Assembly: GCA_963777905.1 (NCBI GenBank)
Contig: CAVZSM010000010.1
Coordinates: 124,001-188,000, forward strand
Reading direction: 5' to 3'
Length of the DNA: 64,000 nt
Origin: Trebonia sp963777905
GTDB lineage: Bacteria > Actinomycetota > Actinomycetes > Streptosporangiales > Streptosporangiaceae
Part shown: positions 35,214 to 44,052 of the stretch, piece by piece
Numbering within the stretch: position 1 is the stretch's first letter
Layout of the letters: every line of letters starts with the position of its first letter
Notes under the pieces: generated by a model
Told to the model about the DNA's origin: nothing
Seen by the model: only the letters and a program-made list of their open reading frames with translations
Databases searched by the model: none
Program-made: the position numbers and the translations under genes

Positions 35214-36494
35214 GTGGTAGCGGAAGCGCGCGGGCACGCGCTGGCGGCGAGGGCCGCGGCGTGGTACTCGGCGTTGTCGCCGCGGCGCCGCGAGATCGTC
35301 CAGGACAGCGCCCTCGCGCTCGGCCTAGCGCTGATCAACCTGCTTTCGGTGCTGGGGCAGGAGTCCCAGATTTCGGGTCCGGTGTGGCTGGCCATGTTCC
35401 TGGCGTCCGTGCAGTGCCTGCCGCTGGCCTTCCGCCGGGTGAATCCCGTGCTCGTGCTGATCTGCTGTGGCATCCCGCGAAACGCCTACGATGTCCTCAA
35501 CTTCGGTTACGCGCCGCTGCCGATCGCGAACGCCATCGCGTTCGCCACGGTCGCCTACCAGACCCGGGCGCGATGGCTGCGCTGGGGCACGCTGGTCGCC
35601 ACAGCGGGCGGCATCTCGTGGGCGATGACGCTGCCCGGGCACCCCTTGCCATACGAGGCGATCGTGCAGTTCGTCATCTTCGGCACCGCCTGGGTGGTGG
35701 GCACGATCTTCCGGGCGCGGCGGCAGTTCTTCACAGACCTCACGCGCCGGGCCGAGCGGGCCGAGGCGGAACTGGACGCGGTCGCCGCGCAGGCCGCGTC
35801 GGCCGCCGTCACCGAGCGGGTCCGCATCGCCCGCGAGCTGCACGACGTGGTCGCGCACCACGTCAGCCTGATGGCCGTGCAGGCGGAGGCGACCGGCGCG
35901 CTGCTGCCGGACCGCCCAGAGGCCGCGGCCAAGTCCGCGGACCTGATCGCGTCGACCGCCCGGCAGGCGATGGGGGAGTTGCGGCGGCTGCTCGGGGTGC
36001 TGCGCGGTCCGTCTGCGTCGGCTGGAAAGGATTTGTCGGAACGTCCCGGGCTTACTCCGGCAGCCTCACTGTCTCGCCTGGATGAGGTGCTCGACGCGGT
36101 GCGTGCCGCCGGGCTGCCGGTGACCCTGATGGTGGACGGCGATCCCGGCGCCGTGCCCGCGGGCATCGACCTGACCGCGTACCGGATTGTGCAGGAGGCG
36201 CTGACGAACACGCTGCGGCACGCGCCAGGTTCGCAGGCGTGCGTGCGGATCTCCTACTCCGGCGGCGCGCTGACGGTGCAGGTGTCGGACAGCGGGCAGC
36301 CGGACGGCGACGGCCGGGCGCGCGGTGCTTCTGCTGGCGGTGCTGCTGGCGGCGCTGCTGGCGGCGCTGGCGTCGGGCCGGGGTACGGCCTGGCGGGTAT
36401 CGCGGAACGGGTGGCCTCCTGCGGCGGATCGCTGACCGTCGGTCCCGACCCGGCCGGCGGGTTTGCCGTTACGGCAAGGCTTCCGGTGCGGTAA
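35214..36494 (+). CDS. Two-component sensor histidine kinase (HisKA_3)
   Basis: Membrane sensor of 426 residues. About five N-terminal helices (30-165) are followed by a short coiled coil, the HisKA_3 box RIARELHDVVAHHVSLMAVQ with phospho-acceptor His210, and the HATPase domain (N box AYRIVQEALTNTLRHA, G box GPGYGLAGIAERVASCGG). Between the ATPase boxes is an Ala/Gly insert built from a 12-bp tandem repeat near 36326-36375. TACGAT six bases before the GTG suggests a leaderless mRNA. The response regulator follows after 9 nt. Confidence 0.92.
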   Translation: MVAEARGHALAARAAAWYSALSPRRREIVQDSALALGLALINLLSVLGQESQISGPVWLAMFLASVQCLPLAFRRVNPVLVLICCGIPRNAYDVLNFGYAPLPIANAIAFATVAYQTRARWLRWGTLVATAGGISWAMTLPGHPLPYEAIVQFVIFGTAWVVGTIFRARRQFFTDLTRRAERAEAELDAVAAQAASAAVTERVRIARELHDVVAHHVSLMAVQAEATGALLPDRPEAAAKSADLIASTARQAMGELRRLLGVLRGPSASAGKDLSERPGLTPAASLSRLDEVLDAVRAAGLPVTLMVDGDPGAVPAGIDLTAYRIVQEALTNTLRHAPGSQACVRISYSGGALTVQVSDSGQPDGDGRARGASAGGAAGGAAGGAGVGPGYGLAGIAERVASCGGSLTVGPDPAGGFAVTARLPVR

Positions 36495-36503
36495 AAGGGT
36501 GGG

Positions 36504-37199
36504 GTGACATCTGCTCCTCCTGCTCCGCTGCGGGTGCTTGTCGCCGACGACCAGGAACTGGTGCGGGCCGGCTTCTGCGTGATCCTCGAGGCCGCCGGCT
36601 TCGCCGTGGCGGGCGAGGCCGCGGACGGCGCCGCGGCGGTGGCGCTCGCGGCCAGCGAGCGTCCTGACGTCGTGCTGATGGACGTCCGGATGCCGGTGAT
36701 GGACGGGCTTGAGGCGACCAGGCGGATCGCCGCCTCGGGTGCGGACGCGCCCAAGGTGGTGATCTTGACGACGTTCGACCTCGACGACTACGTGTACGAG
36801 GCGCTGCGCGCGGGCGCCAGCGGGTTCCTGCTGAAGGACGCGCCGCGCGCCGACCTGGTGGCCGCGATCCGGGTGGCGGCGGCCGGGGACGCGCTGCTGG
36901 CCCCCTCGGTGACCAGGCGGCTGATCGAGGCGTTCGCCGCCCGCCCCGCGGCGGTGGCGCCGTCACCGTCCCGGCTGGCGTCGCTGACCCCGCGCGAGCG
37001 GGACATCCTGACGCTGGTGGCGCGCGGCCGCAGCAACGCGGAGATCGCCAGCGACCTGGTGGTGAGCGAGGCGACCGTCAAGACGCACGTGGGGCATTTG
37101 CTGGCCAAGCTCGGCCTGCGCGACCGGGTGCAAGCGGTCATTCTGGCTTACGAAACGGGTGCGATAACTCCTGGGCGGCCTGACTTAACCCCCGGTTGA
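36504..37199 (+). CDS. NarL/LuxR-type response regulator
   Basis: Response regulator of 231 residues. The receiver domain has the acidic pair ADDQ, phospho-acceptor Asp60 in VVLMDVRMP, a Thr in LTTFD and Lys in FLLKDAP. The C-terminal LuxR helix-turn-helix has LTPRERDILTLVARGRSNAEIA and VSEATVKTHVGHLLAKLGLRDR. It forms a pair with the upstream histidine kinase. Likely targets include its own operon, but no operator is evident. Confidence 0.94.
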   Translation: MTSAPPAPLRVLVADDQELVRAGFCVILEAAGFAVAGEAADGAAAVALAASERPDVVLMDVRMPVMDGLEATRRIAASGADAPKVVILTTFDLDDYVYEALRAGASGFLLKDAPRADLVAAIRVAAAGDALLAPSVTRRLIEAFAARPAAVAPSPSRLASLTPRERDILTLVARGRSNAEIASDLVVSEATVKTHVGHLLAKLGLRDRVQAVILAYETGAITPGRPDLTPG

Positions 37200-37292
37200 A
37201 GAGCGGCCGGCGACGTCGCCTATCATTTATGTTGTCAATACCCGGAGCCGGGCTCGCAATTATCTCGGCTCGTCCGCCATTATTGAAGGCAA

Positions 37293-37472
37293 ATGTCCCG
37301 CGAAACCACAAGGCGTTTCCCTGTTACGGTGTCACGCCTTCCTGTAATCCGCTGCCAGATCTGCCAGCGTACCCTCGCTCACCGCCCCGGCCAGGCGAGC
37401 ACGGTGCTCACCGAGCATTACCGTCGCGCGCATCCCGAGGCGCTCGGCGCCGTCCCGTCCTCGGATAACTGA
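37293..37472 (+). CDS. Small CxxC/H zinc-finger-like protein (59 aa)
   Basis: Short ORF ending just before a strong terminator. From ATG 37293 (GAAGG four bases upstream) it gives 59 residues; a GTG at 37329 would give 47. The central part reads IRCQICQRTLAHRP then STVLTEHYRRAHPEAL. Two Cys spaced by two, followed by His residues spaced by four or five, look like a single zinc finger. The clean fit of ORF, ribosome site and terminator makes it credible. I do not know a family name or function. Confidence 0.6.
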   Translation: MSRETTRRFPVTVSRLPVIRCQICQRTLAHRPGQASTVLTEHYRRAHPEALGAVPSSDN

Positions 37473-37482
37473 CACATACGCC

Positions 37483-37527
37483 GGTTCGTGTGCTGGCGCC
37501 CCTGACCGGGGCGCCAGCACACGAACC
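37483..37527. terminator. 20-bp perfect stem, bidirectional terminator
   Basis: GGTTCGTGTGCTGGCGCCCC pairs perfectly with its complement across a TGACC loop. It separates the small zinc-finger ORF from the convergent PEBP gene, whose stop codon lies 3 bp further on. Confidence 0.85.
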
Positions 37528-37530
37528 TGG

Positions 37531-38064
37531 TCAGTGCCCGTAGACGGGAATCAGCAGCCCGCGCCCGATCGTGTGAAAGCGCAGGTTAAAGCCGGCCACG
37601 GCCGGCGAGACATCCGAGTCGATGCCAAGTTTCTCCGAGTCGACCGCGTGCACCGCGAACACGTACCGGTGCGGCGGGTCGCCCTGGGGCGGCGCGGCGC
37701 CGCCGAAGTCCTTGGTCATGTAGTCGTTGCGCACGTGGAACGCGCCGTCGGGCAGGCTGAGGTCGCCGGCGCCGGCGCCAGCGGGCAGTGACGTCACGCT
37801 CGCCGGGATGTCGATCACGACCCAGTGCCAGAACCCGGATCCGGTCGGCGCGTCCGGGTCGAAGCACGTGACCGCGAAGCTCCTGGTCGCCGCGGGGAAA
37901 CCGGACCAGGACAGCTGCGGGGAGATGTTCTCGCCGGTCATGCCGAAGCTGTTGTACACCTGGCTGCTGCTCATCTGCTGGCCATGGGCGACGTGGTCGC
38001 TTGTCACCGTGAACGGCGGGACGGCCGGCAGGAAGTCGTAAGGAAGCGGTGCGCGGTCTGCCAT
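37531..38064 (-). CDS. YbhB/YbcL family PEBP-like protein
   Basis: Phosphatidylethanolamine-binding-protein fold, 177 residues. The ATG at 38064 is preceded by GAGGAGG with 6-nt spacing, which rules out the longer frame. Family signatures are GENISPQLSWSGFPAATRSFAVTCFDPDAP (in parts ISPQLSW, FDPDAP), FWHWVVIDIPA, and GAAPPQGDPPHRYVFAVHAVD. Bacterial members are soluble proteins of unclear role, often called Raf kinase inhibitor-like. It probably forms a single-gene unit. Confidence 0.92.
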   Translation of the reverse strand: MADRAPLPYDFLPAVPPFTVTSDHVAHGQQMSSSQVYNSFGMTGENISPQLSWSGFPAATRSFAVTCFDPDAPTGSGFWHWVVIDIPASVTSLPAGAGAGDLSLPDGAFHVRNDYMTKDFGGAAPPQGDPPHRYVFAVHAVDSEKLGIDSDVSPAVAGFNLRFHTIGRGLLIPVYGH

Positions 38065-38217
38065 AGAAAACCTCCTCGTGTCGGGTCCAACGCTATCGGT
38101 GTCCGGGCCGGCGCCGCGCGCTGGAAGCGCCGTTTCCGCCCCGCTGCCGGTAAACGTCATCGGATGCGGGAGAATCCGCTTTAGCCTTAATGCCGGTTAT
38201 CCGGAGGACGGCAGGGG

Positions 38218-39713
38218 ATGAAGCGGAAGCGCGGAGCGGCGGCCTCGCCTGGGGCCATGGCGTCCGGTGCCACACGGCGCCGTGCGCTGGCCGCTCGTGC
38301 GCGGGCGGCCCGCGCGCGGGCGCTTCGTGCCCGGCGGCGGGCAGGCGCGCGCCGCGGCCGGGTGCCGGCCGGCTGGGTGACGCGTGGCGTGCTGGCCGCC
38401 GTGCTGCTCGCCGTGGTGTTCTTCCCGGTGACCGGCCCCGCGTCGGGGCAGCAGCCGTCCGCCTGCCGCGGCTGCCGCGCGCAGTCCGCCAGCGCCGAGC
38501 GGTGGACCGCGAAGCTGCCAGGCGACTGGGCGGTGGGCGCCGGCGCGGCCGGCACCGTGCCGGCGTCGGGGCAGGCCTACGTCGCGGCCGGCGGCGGCAT
38601 CGCCGCGGTCGGCGACGGGCTCACGGTCACCGGTTACCAGCTCAGCAACGGCGCGCAGCTGTGGCAGGCCACGCTCAGCGCGCCGGCCGGGTCGGCGATC
38701 AGCTCGGTGCGCGCCTGGCCGGGCGTGGTGACCGCCGGGGTCGTCGCGCCTGATGGCAGGACCCGCACCGAGGTGGTCCTCGACAGCGCGTCGGGAGCGG
38801 AGCTGAGGCAGTACCCGGCGGCGGTGTTCGGCGGGGCGGTCGCGGCGTCCGCGGCCACCACCGTGGTGGTCGGCCCGGCCGGGGTGACCAGCTACGCCAA
38901 CGCCACCGGCAAGGTCCGCTGGCAGCGCAAGACCGGCGCGGGCCAGAGCTGGCGCGCCGACGGCGGCATGCTGTACGTCGCCGAGTCCGCGGGCGGGTAT
39001 CTCGGGTCCGCCCCGGTCACCAGCCTGCGGGTGATCAACCTCGGCTCCGGCGCGGAACGGACCCTGCGCTCTCCCCCCGGCCGCACCTTCGCGGGGACGC
39101 TGGCGCTCGCCGCGGACGGCGTGGTGCTGTTCACGTCCGCCGCGGGGGTGACCGCCTACAGCGGCTCGACCGGCGGCATGCTGTGGTCGGTATCCTCCGC
39201 CGTGCCCGAGGGCGCCGACTCGACCGCCCAGCTGGTGTACCTGACGGTGGCGGGCGGCGCGCTGGTTGGCGTCGACCCGCTGACCGGGACGGTGCGTGGC
39301 TCGGTCTCCGGCGCCACGGCGGGCGGTTCCGCCGGCATCTACGTGGTGCGCGGCAAGGTGGCGCTCGGCCTGGACAGCGGGCAGGGCGGCGAAGCCTGGG
39401 GGTACAGCATGGCGGCCGCGCGGGTGATCTGGACCGCCTCGGGGCTGCCCTGGCCGCACTACTTCTCCGACCTGTCCGGGCTGGGCGGCAGCGCCGACGA
39501 GTCGGGCACCACGGTAGTGGTGGCGATCTGCGCGAAACAGGCCGTGCCGGGCGGCACCCGACGACGCCGGCGGGCACCTCTCCGGGGTCATCGACCGCGA
39601 CCGCCTCCGGGTCGCCGGCCACGCCGGCCGGGGCCACGTCGGCCAGCCCCAGCCCCACCGCGGCGCCGGCGCAGCTGTGCGCCGTGCCGGAACTCGTCGC
39701 CCTGAACGTCTGA
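38218..39713 (+). CDS. Membrane-anchored PQQ-type beta-propeller protein, frameshifted near the end
   Basis: Putative extracytoplasmic repeat protein. An Arg/Ala-rich basic N-terminus (about 1-55) precedes one helix (GVLAAVLLAVVFFPVTG). Repeated blade motifs follow: GYQLSNGAQLWQATL, VTSYANATGKVRWQRK, GVTAYSGSTGGMLWSV, as in BamB/PQQ propellers. After VAICAKQAVPGG (about 39555) the same frame becomes an Arg/Pro run to 39705. The -1 frame instead gives a Thr/Ser/Pro linker and CAVPELVALNV ending at 39713, a natural propeller-type end. A one-base deletion, real or a sequencing error, is likely. GGAGG precedes the ATG. Confidence 0.75.
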
Positions 39714-39787
39714 CCCGGGGCCGGGGCGGGTGAACCGGGCGGGCGGGTTAGCCTGGACCGGGGAGTCGCTGGGAGGTTGACGACGCT

Positions 39788-41068
39788 ATGACTGACGAGC
39801 CGTCCGACGCGCCGCACGCGATCATCGTCGGCGCCGGCTTCGCCGGGCAGGCCGCCGTGGACGGCCTGCGCAAGGCGGGCGTCCAGGTCACGATGATCGA
39901 CAAGAACCTGTACAGCACGTTCCAGCCGCTGCTGTACCAGGTCGCGACCGCCGGGCTGAACCCTGGCGACGTCGCCTACCCGGTGGGCGGCTTCGCCACG
40001 CCGCGGCGGGCCCGTTACACCCGCGGCGAGCTCGCCGCCGTCGACACCGGCGGCCGCCGGATCAAGCTGGCCGACGGACGCGAGCTCGGCTACGACTACC
40101 TGATCATCGCCACCGGGGTGTCGGCGAACTTTTTCGGCGTCAAGGGCGCGGTGGAGAACACGTTCGGGCTCTACAGCCGCGTCGACGCGACGGTGCTCCG
40201 CGACCACATCATCAACGGCTTCGAGTGGCTGGACGAGGACCCCGACGCCAGCAAGGAGCTCACGATCACCGTGGTGGGCGGCGGCGCCACCGGCGTCGAG
40301 CTGGCCGGCACCCTCGGCGAGCTGCGCACCGACGTGCTGCGCGCCACGTTCCCCTCCGTCAACCCCGACCGGGTGCACATCCGGCTGATCGAGATGTCGC
40401 CCGCGCTGCTGATGCCATTCCACCCGAAGCTGCGCGAGTACACCAGGAAGCAGCTCGTCAAGCGCGGCGTGGACATCAGGCTGAGTACGCAGATCCGTGA
40501 GGTGGGGCCGGACCGGGTCATCATCGGCGACGGGCAGTCCCTGCGCAGCGACCTGACCGTGTGGACGGGCGGCGTGGCCGCCCCGGAGGAGGCCGCGGGC
40601 TGGGGGCTCCCGCAGGGCCAGCACGGCCGCCTCCTCGTCGGTCCCGACCTGCGGGTCCAGGGCAGCGACCGGATTTTCGCGGCCGGCGACATCGCGCTCG
40701 AGCCTGACGACCCGTCACCGCAGCTCGCGCAGCCCGCGCTGCAGGAAGGCAAGCACGTCGCCCGGCAGATCATCCGGCTGCTGCGCGGCGAGCAGACCGA
40801 GCCGTTCAAGTATCACGACAAGGGCACCATGGCCACGATCGGCCGCAATTCCGCCGTCGTGGAGCTGCCCAGGGGCCTGCGGATCACCGGGACGCTGGCG
40901 TGGCTCGCCTGGCTCGCCCTGCACCTGCTGTACCTGCTCGGGTACCGGAACCGGATCGCGACGCTGATCAACCTGTCCTGGCGGTACATCGCCTGGGGGC
41001 ACGGCGGCGGCGTGATCGTCGGCGACGAGCCGATGGAGCCGCTCCCCAGCGGCACCACGTCCGCCTGA
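39788..41068 (+). CDS. NAD(P)/FAD-dependent oxidoreductase, type II NADH dehydrogenase-like
   Basis: Membrane-associated flavoenzyme of 426 residues, likely passing electrons from NADH to quinone. It has the FAD-binding GAGFAGQAAVDGL, the NDH-2 segment DYLIIATG, a second Rossmann motif VVGGGATGVELAGTLGEL for NADH, and the FAD-contact IFAAGDIALE. The C-terminus has HDKGTMATIGRNSAVVEL and a hydrophobic helix (WLAWLALHLLYLLGY) that would dock to the membrane, as in NDH-2. The next gene is an SCO1-like lipoprotein, so both may serve respiration. Confidence 0.9.
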   Translation: MTDEPSDAPHAIIVGAGFAGQAAVDGLRKAGVQVTMIDKNLYSTFQPLLYQVATAGLNPGDVAYPVGGFATPRRARYTRGELAAVDTGGRRIKLADGRELGYDYLIIATGVSANFFGVKGAVENTFGLYSRVDATVLRDHIINGFEWLDEDPDASKELTITVVGGGATGVELAGTLGELRTDVLRATFPSVNPDRVHIRLIEMSPALLMPFHPKLREYTRKQLVKRGVDIRLSTQIREVGPDRVIIGDGQSLRSDLTVWTGGVAAPEEAAGWGLPQGQHGRLLVGPDLRVQGSDRIFAAGDIALEPDDPSPQLAQPALQEGKHVARQIIRLLRGEQTEPFKYHDKGTMATIGRNSAVVELPRGLRITGTLAWLAWLALHLLYLLGYRNRIATLINLSWRYIAWGHGGGVIVGDEPMEPLPSGTTSA

Positions 41069-41092
41069 CCTACGACTGCGTGTAGTAACCTC

Positions 41093-42244
41093 ATGCTCGT
41101 GAATTCGCTGACTCGGGGAAGCCTCGCCCTCGCGGCGATCATCGCCACGGCCGCCCTGACCGGGTGCGGCTCGTCGTCACCCGCGCAGCCTTCCATGTCG
41201 GGCACCGCCAGTGCGGCCGCCATGGCCAACCCCAACCTGGACCTCGGCACCTCGCTGAACAGCCAGCCCGCGCCCGAGATCAGCCTGACGAACCAGTTCG
41301 GCCAGCCCATGTCGCTGAGCCAGTTCCGCGGCAAGATCGTCATGCTCGGGTTCGAGGACTCCGAGTGCACCACGGTCTGCCCGCTCACCACGCAGAGCAT
41401 GGTGCTGGCGAAGGAACTGCTCGGCAAGGCCGGTAACAACGTCCAGCTCCTCGGCGTGGACGCCAACCCGGACGCCACCAGCGTCGCCGACGTGCTCGCC
41501 TACTCCCGCGCGCACGGCATGGTCAACCGGTGGGACTTCCTCACCGGGTCGCCCGCCCAGCTCAAGGCGGTCTGGACCGCCTACCACATCGCGGTACAGG
41601 TCGAGCAGGGCCAGATCGACCACACGCCCGCGCTGTTCATCATCGACTCCCGCGGCAGGCTGCAGAAGCTCTACCTGACCCAGATGGCGTACTCGAGCAT
41701 CTCCCAGTCCGCCCAGGTGCTGGCCACCGAGATCGCCGGGCTGCTGCCCGGCCACCCGAAGCTGCTCAGCCAGGAGTCGCTCGGGACCGTCGACGTGCAG
41801 ACGCCCGCGGCCGCCGTGTCGCTGCCCGCCGCGCGCCCGTCCGACTCGGCGTCGGGGACGTCGACGGTGACCCTGGGCCCGGGCAAGCCGCGGCTCGTGG
41901 TCTTCTTCGCCACCTGGCTCACCGAGACCTCCGACCTGAAAGCCGAGCTAACCGGCCTTAACTCGTACGTCGCGGCGGCGGCGAAGAACCACCTGCCCGC
42001 CCTGACCGCGGTGGACGAGACCGTGACCGAGCCGTCCGCGGCCGCGGTCGGCGCCTACCTGGGCCAGGTCGGCTCGCTCAGCTATCCGGTCGCCCTCGAC
42101 GAGACGGGCCGGGTGGCCGACGGCTACGGCGTGCAGGACCAGCCCTGGCTGATGCTGGTCTCCGCGGCCGGCAAGGTGGTCTGGACGCACGACGGCTGGC
42201 TGCCGCTGCCGGCGCTGGAGAAGGCCGCCGCCGCGCACGCGTAA
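41093..42244 (+). CDS. SCO1/SenC lipoprotein fused to a Cys-less thioredoxin-like domain
   Basis: Extracytoplasmic lipoprotein of 383 residues. Signal sequence and lipobox LTGC place the lipid-bearing Cys at 25. Domain 1 (about 60-225) is SCO-like: LGFEDSECTTVCPLTTQ holds the Cys92-x3-Cys96 copper/thiol motif and His177 (IDHTPALFIID) completes the ligand set. Domain 2 (about 265-383) has a TlpA-like pattern (PRLVVFFATWLTETSDLKAEL, YGVQDQPWLMLVSAAG) but TWLTET replaces the usual CxxC. A role in cytochrome oxidase copper insertion is inferred from family. TGTAGT six bases upstream suggests a leaderless mRNA. Confidence 0.85.
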   Translation: MLVNSLTRGSLALAAIIATAALTGCGSSSPAQPSMSGTASAAAMANPNLDLGTSLNSQPAPEISLTNQFGQPMSLSQFRGKIVMLGFEDSECTTVCPLTTQSMVLAKELLGKAGNNVQLLGVDANPDATSVADVLAYSRAHGMVNRWDFLTGSPAQLKAVWTAYHIAVQVEQGQIDHTPALFIIDSRGRLQKLYLTQMAYSSISQSAQVLATEIAGLLPGHPKLLSQESLGTVDVQTPAAAVSLPAARPSDSASGTSTVTLGPGKPRLVVFFATWLTETSDLKAELTGLNSYVAAAAKNHLPALTAVDETVTEPSAAAVGAYLGQVGSLSYPVALDETGRVADGYGVQDQPWLMLVSAAGKVVWTHDGWLPLPALEKAAAAHA

Positions 42245-42310
42245 ATACGATGGCTGATGCCGGTCGGCTGGCCATCGAAGATTCCTGACCGTCCGGATAC
42301 CCTGGCCACC

Positions 42311-42976
42311 GTGGCAGAACGCGACTGGTACGCCTGGCACGCCCCCTACGACGACCCGGACAGCGGCCTGTCACGGCGGCTGTCCTGGGTCCAGGACCGC
42401 GTCCGTGCCGCGCTCGACGAGGCGCCGCCAGGCCCGCTGCGCGCGATCAGCCTGTGCGCCGGCCAGGGCGCCGACCTGATCGTCCCGCTGTCCCGGCACC
42501 CGCGCCGCGGGGACGTGACCGCGCGGCTGGTCGAGCTGGATCCGCGCAACGCCGCGGTGGCCCGCCGACTGGCTGCTGAGGCCGGCCTGGACCGGCTTGC
42601 GGTCGTGCTCGGCGACGCCGCGCTGACCAGCCAGTACGCGGACCTGGTCCCGGCCGACCTGGTGCTCGTCTGCGGGGTGTTCGGCAACATAACGGACGCC
42701 GATGTGCAGCGGGTGATCGGCTACTGCACGCAGCTGTGCGCCGCCGGCGGCACGGTCATATGGACCCGGGGCCGCTGGCAGCCCGACCTGGTGCCGCAGG
42801 TGTGCGCCTGGTTCGAGGAGCGGGGCTTCGAGCGGGTCTGGCTCTCCGGTCCCGAGTACGGGCAGTGCTGCGGCGCGCACCGCTTCACCGCCAGCCCGGT
42901 CCCGCTTGAGCGGGACGCGGTCATGTTCAGGTTCAACGACCACGACGTCCGCCGCGGCCCTGACCGCGGCGCCTGA
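42311..42976 (+). CDS. Class I SAM-dependent methyltransferase
   Basis: Methyltransferase of 221 residues. From the GTG at 42311 the protein starts VAERDWYAWHAPYDDPDSGL, a plausible N-terminus. TACCCT lies seven bases upstream and fits a leaderless transcript. The SAM motif is AISLCAGQGADLIVPL, the acidic residue lies in ARLVELDPRN, and VLVCGVFGNITD forms the motif-II region. A frame from 42257 would add 18 residues. The substrate is unknown. It is convergent with the esterase that follows. Confidence 0.83.
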   Translation: MAERDWYAWHAPYDDPDSGLSRRLSWVQDRVRAALDEAPPGPLRAISLCAGQGADLIVPLSRHPRRGDVTARLVELDPRNAAVARRLAAEAGLDRLAVVLGDAALTSQYADLVPADLVLVCGVFGNITDADVQRVIGYCTQLCAAGGTVIWTRGRWQPDLVPQVCAWFEERGFERVWLSGPEYGQCCGAHRFTASPVPLERDAVMFRFNDHDVRRGPDRGA

Positions 42977-42990
42977 CCGTTCGGCCGGTG

Positions 42991-43854
42991 TTACGCGTGG
43001 CCGCCAGGACCCAGGATGCGGCGGCCTGAGTTCGCGCCGTCCTCCCGTTCCGCCATGCCGAGCAGGATGCCCGTCGCGTCCAGGTGCCGCGGGATCTGCC
43101 CGATAATCCGCGCCGGGAGGAACTGCGGGCCGCCCGGCCAGCCGTGCCCGCCGCCGTCGATCCGGTACAGCGTGACGGGATGGCAGCCGGGCGCCGTCCA
43201 GGTTCGCGTGGTCACCACCGGGTCGCCTGGCTGCATGGGCAGCTCTTCGATGGCGGGCCCTGACTTGATGCCGTTGCCGGACGCCCAGTCGCGGGCCAGG
43301 GCTTCCGCGCCGGTCACGACGTCCTCACCGGGCAGTTCGCCATGCCTGGCGGCGCGCCGCTTCAGCACCAGCCCGGACAGGCCGCGCCGGGTGAGCTGGC
43401 CGCCGTCGTAGGGCATCGTCCGGTCGGCGGTGCCGACCATCACGTCCACGGACGCGCGCTGCACCGGCACCGGCGCGAGCCGGCGGCTGGTCTCGAGCCC
43501 GGTCCCGGCGACCAGGAACAGCCCGGCGACCGGCAGCAGGCCGTGCCGGGCTACGTGCTCGGCGAACCGCGCGCCGTTCGACACCCCGGCGAGGAAGACC
43601 GGCCACGACCTGGCCGCGCCCTGCCCCTCCAGGTGACTGCTGAGCTCGTTGAGGAAGCGCGCGTCGTCCAGCCGGGTCTCGCGGTCCGGCGCCCGGAACG
43701 GATGCCAGAGGCCCTCCCAGCCGTCGGGGAACACGGTGGTGACGCCAGCCGCGGGCCCGCGCTTCGCGAGCCCGGTCCACCTCGCGATGGCCCGCCCGTC
43801 CATCCCGGACCCGTGCAGCACGATCAGCAGCGGCCCCGGCGGCTGCCCGGGCAC
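42991..43854 (-). CDS. LpqC/PHB-depolymerase-like esterase
   Basis: Alpha/beta-hydrolase of 287 residues. LLIVLHGSGMDG is the oxyanion region, FLAGVSNGARFAEHVA is the nucleophile elbow (Ser in GVSNG), MVGTADRTMPYDGG holds the likely Asp, and the C-terminal RIDGGGHGWPGGPQFLP places the His in the LpqC/poly-3-hydroxybutyrate depolymerase signature. The frame starts abruptly at a GTG. Upstream codons up to a stop 48 nt earlier also look coding but have no start codon, so the true N-terminus may be altered. No signal peptide is present in this form. Confidence 0.83.
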   Translation of the reverse strand: MPGQPPGPLLIVLHGSGMDGRAIARWTGLAKRGPAAGVTTVFPDGWEGLWHPFRAPDRETRLDDARFLNELSSHLEGQGAARSWPVFLAGVSNGARFAEHVARHGLLPVAGLFLVAGTGLETSRRLAPVPVQRASVDVMVGTADRTMPYDGGQLTRRGLSGLVLKRRAARHGELPGEDVVTGAEALARDWASGNGIKSGPAIEELPMQPGDPVVTTRTWTAPGCHPVTLYRIDGGGHGWPGGPQFLPARIIGQIPRHLDATGILLGMAEREDGANSGRRILGPGGHA

Positions 43855-43952
43855 CCGCGGCGCGCGGGCCGCCCAGTAAGAGTCACGCCGCCAGCTTCAC
43901 TCCCTGATGACTGCGCATAGTAAAAGATTTTGATGCTACCTGTTGTGTTCTC

Positions 43953-43968
43953 TAGAACACCTGTGCTA
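43953..43968 (+). promoter_or_regulatory. LexA (SOS) box candidate
   Basis: TAGAACACCTGTGCTA matches the mycobacterial SOS consensus (TCGAAC-N4-GTTCGA) at most positions and lies 85 bp before a DUF222-HNH gene. That family is LexA-regulated in Mycobacterium tuberculosis. An overlapping GTGTTC-N4-GAACAC element spans 43945-43960. Confidence 0.5.
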
Positions 43969-44052
43969 GCCTGAATGATAGGCCACAAGAGTGGCGCGGA
44001 CGATGAGAGGCAGGCGATCGGTCACGGCATAACCGGCAGGGGGTGGTTCAGG

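Noticed and set aside
37332..37520. Minus-strand 62-residue frame after the response regulator
   Set aside because: Its start lies inside a perfect terminator stem, and the plus strand carries a better-supported zinc-finger-like ORF.
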